NCBI GenBank assembly: GCA_024123915.1 | Contig: CP099650.1 | Location: forward strand, 5,890,001 to 5,954,000 | Direction: 5' to 3' | From: Oxalobacteraceae bacterium OTU3CAMAD1 | GTDB lineage: Bacteria > Pseudomonadota > Gammaproteobacteria > Burkholderiales > Burkholderiaceae_D | Length of the DNA: 64,000 nt | Shown: piece by piece, positions 61,622-64,000 of the stretch | Layout: every line of letters starts with the position of its first letter | Position numbering within the stretch: the first letter of the stretch is position 1 | Made by a program: the position numbers and the translations under genes | The notes under the pieces: model-generated | Told to the model about the DNA's origin: nothing | Databases searched by the model: none | The model's input: only the letters and a program-made list of their open reading frames with translations

Positions 61622-61992
61622 CACCAGTCGGCGTAAGGCTTGCCGCGACGGTCGTTGCCGGGGGCGCCGCTCTTGATGTTATAAACGCCGCCCTTGGCGC
61701 CGTCTTCCGGCGGGATGATGACCCACGTCGTTTCGCTGTCGGTGACCGGATCGACCGGCAGCGCGCGCAGGTATTTTTTCTCGACCAGCTGCTCCAGCGA
61801 GTCCGGATAGCGGCCGGTGTCGCCGTAGTACTGGTCGATCACGTTGCGCACATTGCGCAGGTTATCGGCCAACACCACCTCCTTCGATTTGTCGATGCTG
61901 GGGAAGTAGCGCGGCACCGCGAGCGTCAGCATCAAGGCGACGATGCCCAGCACGACCAGCAACTCGATCAGCGTAAAACCTTTGGTCTTCAT
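61621..61992 (-). CDS. GspG-like major pseudopilin
   Basis: A 123-residue pseudopilin. Prepilin site MKTKG-FTLIELLVVLGIVALML with Glu5 present; the C-terminal part (VIDQYYGDTGRYPDSLEQLVEKKYLRALPVDPVT) has the GspG fold signature. The ATG at 61992 is chosen as the normal GspG start, 2 bp after the stop of the upstream gene; an ATG at 62001 is possible. It probably forms the pseudopilus of a type II secretion-like machine with the secretin upstream. Confidence 0.87.
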   Translation of the reverse strand: MKTKGFTLIELLVVLGIVALMLTLAVPRYFPSIDKSKEVVLADNLRNVRNVIDQYYGDTGRYPDSLEQLVEKKYLRALPVDPVTDSETTWVIIPPEDGAKGGVYNIKSGAPGNDRRGKPYADW

Positions 61993-61994
61993 GG

Positions 61995-62468
61995 TCACCA
62001 TTTATTATACGGAACGCCATTCAGGCCGCTCTTCTCGCTCGTGCTGAAAACATCGTAGACATCCTCGCCCTCCCTCGGCTGGTCGGCTTCGCTGGCGTAA
62101 CTGCGCTTGCCCCACGATTGCGACTCGCTCACCGAGGTGTCGGGATTGAACGGATCGCGCGGCACGCGGCGCAGAAAGTAGATCTTCGCCTGCTTCGGGT
62201 TTTGCAGGTCCGGCACGCCTTCGACCAGCACCTCCAGCGTCTTCGGATAGCCGGTCGAGGCCAGCGACTTGGTGATGCGTCCCTGGTCGTAGGCCAGCTT
62301 GTAGGCGTCGATGCCCTGGCGGATCTGATGCAGCGCCTCGCGCAGATCCTGCTCCTGGCGGCGCTGCACCACCACCTGCGCTGTCGGTATCACCAATACG
62401 CTGAGCAGGCCGAGGATGGTCAATGTCACCAGCAACTCGATCAGCGTAAAACCGCGCGCGCGCATCAT
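61995..62468 (-). CDS. GspG-family type II secretion pseudopilin
   Basis: A 157-residue pseudopilin. MMRARG-FTLIELLVTLTILGLLS carries the prepilin peptidase site and Glu5. The globular part contains LREALHQIRQGIDAYKLAYDQGR and KIYFLRRVPRDPFNPD, like the next gene, so the two are probably paralogues. The ATG at 62468 is preferred to a GTG at 62474. AGGGTGG lies just upstream. It follows the secretin stop by 13 bp. Confidence 0.83.
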   Translation of the reverse strand: MMRARGFTLIELLVTLTILGLLSVLVIPTAQVVVQRRQEQDLREALHQIRQGIDAYKLAYDQGRITKSLASTGYPKTLEVLVEGVPDLQNPKQAKIYFLRRVPRDPFNPDTSVSESQSWGKRSYASEADQPREGEDVYDVFSTSEKSGLNGVPYNKW

Positions 62469-62481
62469 GCCCACCCTGGCG

Positions 62482-64000
62482 TCACTGCTGCGGCGACGGC
62501 GAAATCTCGACCGCCGGCTGCACCGGTTGCGGCTGCACCCCTTGCGTCGCCGGCAGCGGCGCCGGCTGGCCGGTCGATAGCGGCATGGCTTGCACCGGCG
62601 GCGGCAGGATGGCCTGCGTGCTCGCGCCCTGTGCTTCGGCCGGCGCCGGTGCCGGCACGCTGGCGGGATTGTTCGGCGCCTGGGGCGCCGCTGGCGCCGA
62701 CAATGCGCCCGGAGGCGCCGGCAACTGCACCGGAGTGCGCACGGTCAGGTCCGGACGGCGGCGGAAGCTCGCTTCCGTCCCGGCGGAGAATTCGGAGGCG
62801 CTGGCCTCCGGACGCTGCACATTGCGAATCAGGCGCGGCGTGATCGACAGCACGATCTCGGTCTTCTGGTTGTCGTCACGCTTGCTGCCGAACAGACGTC
62901 CGACGATCGGCAAATCGCCGGCGCCGGGCAGCTTGCTGGCGGTGCCGCGCTCCTCGTTGTTGATCAGGCCCGCCAGCACCTGGTTCTCGCCATCCTTCAG
63001 TTGCAGCATGGTGCTGGCCTGGCGTGTGCCGAGCTGGTACGCGGTGCCGCCGTTGCGGGTGGTGATGGTGTTGGTCAGGTTGCTTACCTCCAGCTGCACG
63101 CGGATCGCCACCTCGTTGTTCAGATAGATGGTCGGTTCGACGTTGAGCGTCAGGCCGACATCGACATAGGTGACATTATCGCTGGCGAAGCCGCCGATGC
63201 CCGACGATACCGTCGCCGTGATCACCGGCAGCTTGTCGCCGATGACGATCTTGGCCTTCTCCTTGTTGCGCACGCGGATGCGCGGATTGGCCAGCAGGTT
63301 GGAATCAGTGTCGGTCTTGTTGGCGTTGATGGCGGCGGAAATGCCGGTGACGCCGATGGTGTCCGAGTTCAAACCGCGCAAATCGCGGATGGTGAGGCCG
63401 GCGCCGCCGGCGGTCGACAGCGGCGTCAATCCCACGCTGGTCGGCCACTCGACGCCCAGATTCATCAGGGTGCCGCGCTTGACCTCCAGGATCTCCACCT
63501 CCAGCATCACCTCCGCCTCCGGCGCGTCCTGCACCGCGATCAGGCGTTCGGCCAGGCGGATCGCCTCCGGGTTGTCGCGCACGATCAGCAGATTAAGTTT
63601 TTCATCGACCACCACGTCGCGCGACTTGAGGATGGTCTTGAGGGTGTTGGCCACCAGCTTCGCCTCGGCGTTGGCCAGGAAGAAGGTCTTTACCGTCATT
63701 TCCTGGTATTCCTTCAGCTTCGCCGCCACGTTCGGATAGATCAGGATCGTGTTGGCGTCCATGACCTGCTGCTCCAGCTGATTGGTCAGCAGCAGGAAGT
63801 AGATCGCCGATTCGACGGTGCTGTTCTTCAGCATGACGGTGGTGCGCTGGTCGGTCTTGACGTCCTTGTCGAACACGAAGTTCAGCCCGGAGCGGCGCGC
63901 GATCACCTCGAACACCTGCTTGAGCGGGGCGTCGCGGAACTCGATCGTGATCGGCTGCTTGTACGACTTCGACAGGCCCGACTCCACCACCGGCTGCGCG
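62482..64000 (-). CDS. GspD/PilQ-type secretin, N-terminus outside window
   Basis: The last 505 residues of an outer-membrane secretin; the reading frame is open to the window edge. An STN/N0-like domain (PITIEFRDAPLKQVFEVIA) is followed by an N1-type domain (VKTFFLANAEAKLVANTLKTIL) and the secretin domain, with signature PGAGDLPIVGRLFGSKRDDNQKTEIVLSITPRLIR. After it comes a Pro/Ala/Gln-rich C-terminal tail of about 100 residues, which is unusual. It heads the pseudopilin genes and would form the outer-membrane pore of a type II secretion, MSHA-like or similar system. Confidence 0.92.
   Translation of the reverse strand, partial: AQPVVESGLSKSYKQPITIEFRDAPLKQVFEVIARRSGLNFVFDKDVKTDQRTTVMLKNSTVESAIYFLLLTNQLEQQVMDANTILIYPNVAAKLKEYQEMTVKTFFLANAEAKLVANTLKTILKSRDVVVDEKLNLLIVRDNPEAIRLAERLIAVQDAPEAEVMLEVEILEVKRGTLMNLGVEWPTSVGLTPLSTAGGAGLTIRDLRGLNSDTIGVTGISAAINANKTDTDSNLLANPRIRVRNKEKAKIVIGDKLPVITATVSSGIGGFASDNVTYVDVGLTLNVEPTIYLNNEVAIRVQLEVSNLTNTITTRNGGTAYQLGTRQASTMLQLKDGENQVLAGLINNEERGTASKLPGAGDLPIVGRLFGSKRDDNQKTEIVLSITPRLIRNVQRPEASASEFSAGTEASFRRRPDLTVRTPVQLPAPPGALSAPAAPQAPNNPASVPAPAPAEAQGASTQAILPPPVQAMPLSTGQPAPLPATQGVQPQPVQPAVEISPSPQQ

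Overview
The window looks like a chromosomal segment of a high-GC betaproteobacterium of the family Oxalobacteraceae, in the Massilia/Duganella/Janthinobacterium group. This rests on the 16S rRNA sequence style, the GC-rich codon use, a PEP-CTERM protein, and typical betaproteobacterial neighbourhoods (cysB/cysI-DUF934-cysH-cysD-cysN, lptFG divergent from pepA, csp divergent from clpSA, rpsT divergent from murJ). The genus is inferred, not proven. I see no phage, transposase, integron or CRISPR array.

Region by region. Positions 1-2073 hold the start of an rRNA operon read leftward (promoter, boxA-like leader, 16S, tRNA-Ile), with an RNase III-type processing stem around 16S. Positions 2224-5743 hold two signalling units: a LytS-type kinase with a LytTR response regulator, then a PAS kinase of the NarX/DegS type with no regulator beside it. 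After a general porin and a methyltransferase, cysB faces the assimilatory sulfate reduction operon (8742-16425: cysI, DUF934, cysH, cysD, cysN, cobA, an unknown protein and a glutaminyl cyclase-like protein). A small CbiX chelatase at 16522 fits the siroheme demand of CysI. lptG/lptF and pepA follow, then a lipoprotein, a DUF1653 gene pair, an AT-rich intergenic block, xthA and a 1094-residue multi-PAS GGDEF-EAL protein.

Positions 26731-34401 are a complete 2-methylcitrate (propionate) operon, prpB-prpC-acnD-prpF, facing the sigma-54 activator prpR. A near-consensus sigma-54 promoter and a cluster of GTTTCA/TGAAAC half sites lie between them. Next is a compact unit: secreted alpha/beta hydrolase, LytS kinase, LytTR regulator and a 44-codon ORF with a strong ribosome binding site. 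Facing it is a 10-kb run of export or secreted-protein genes on the minus strand: an FtsX/MacB-like permease without its ATPase, two tandem tricorn-like S41 peptidases, an M4 metalloprotease and a PEP-CTERM protein.

The right part (50187-64000) is mostly housekeeping: clpA-clpS, a cold-shock gene, a membrane-anchored serine beta-lactamase-like hydrolase, icd, rluE, an acyltransferase, rpsT and murJ. It ends in a type II secretion or pilus-like cluster (secretin cut by the window end, two pseudopilins, and a third pilin-like protein with a proline-rich tail). Hairpin or palindromic repeats sit in several convergent gene junctions, including one 39-nt element present twice.

I found no clear-cut new defence or mobile system. 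The best leads are the hydrolase/LytS/LytTR/44-aa ORF unit facing the orphan permease, the tandem tricorn pair, and the odd third pilin.
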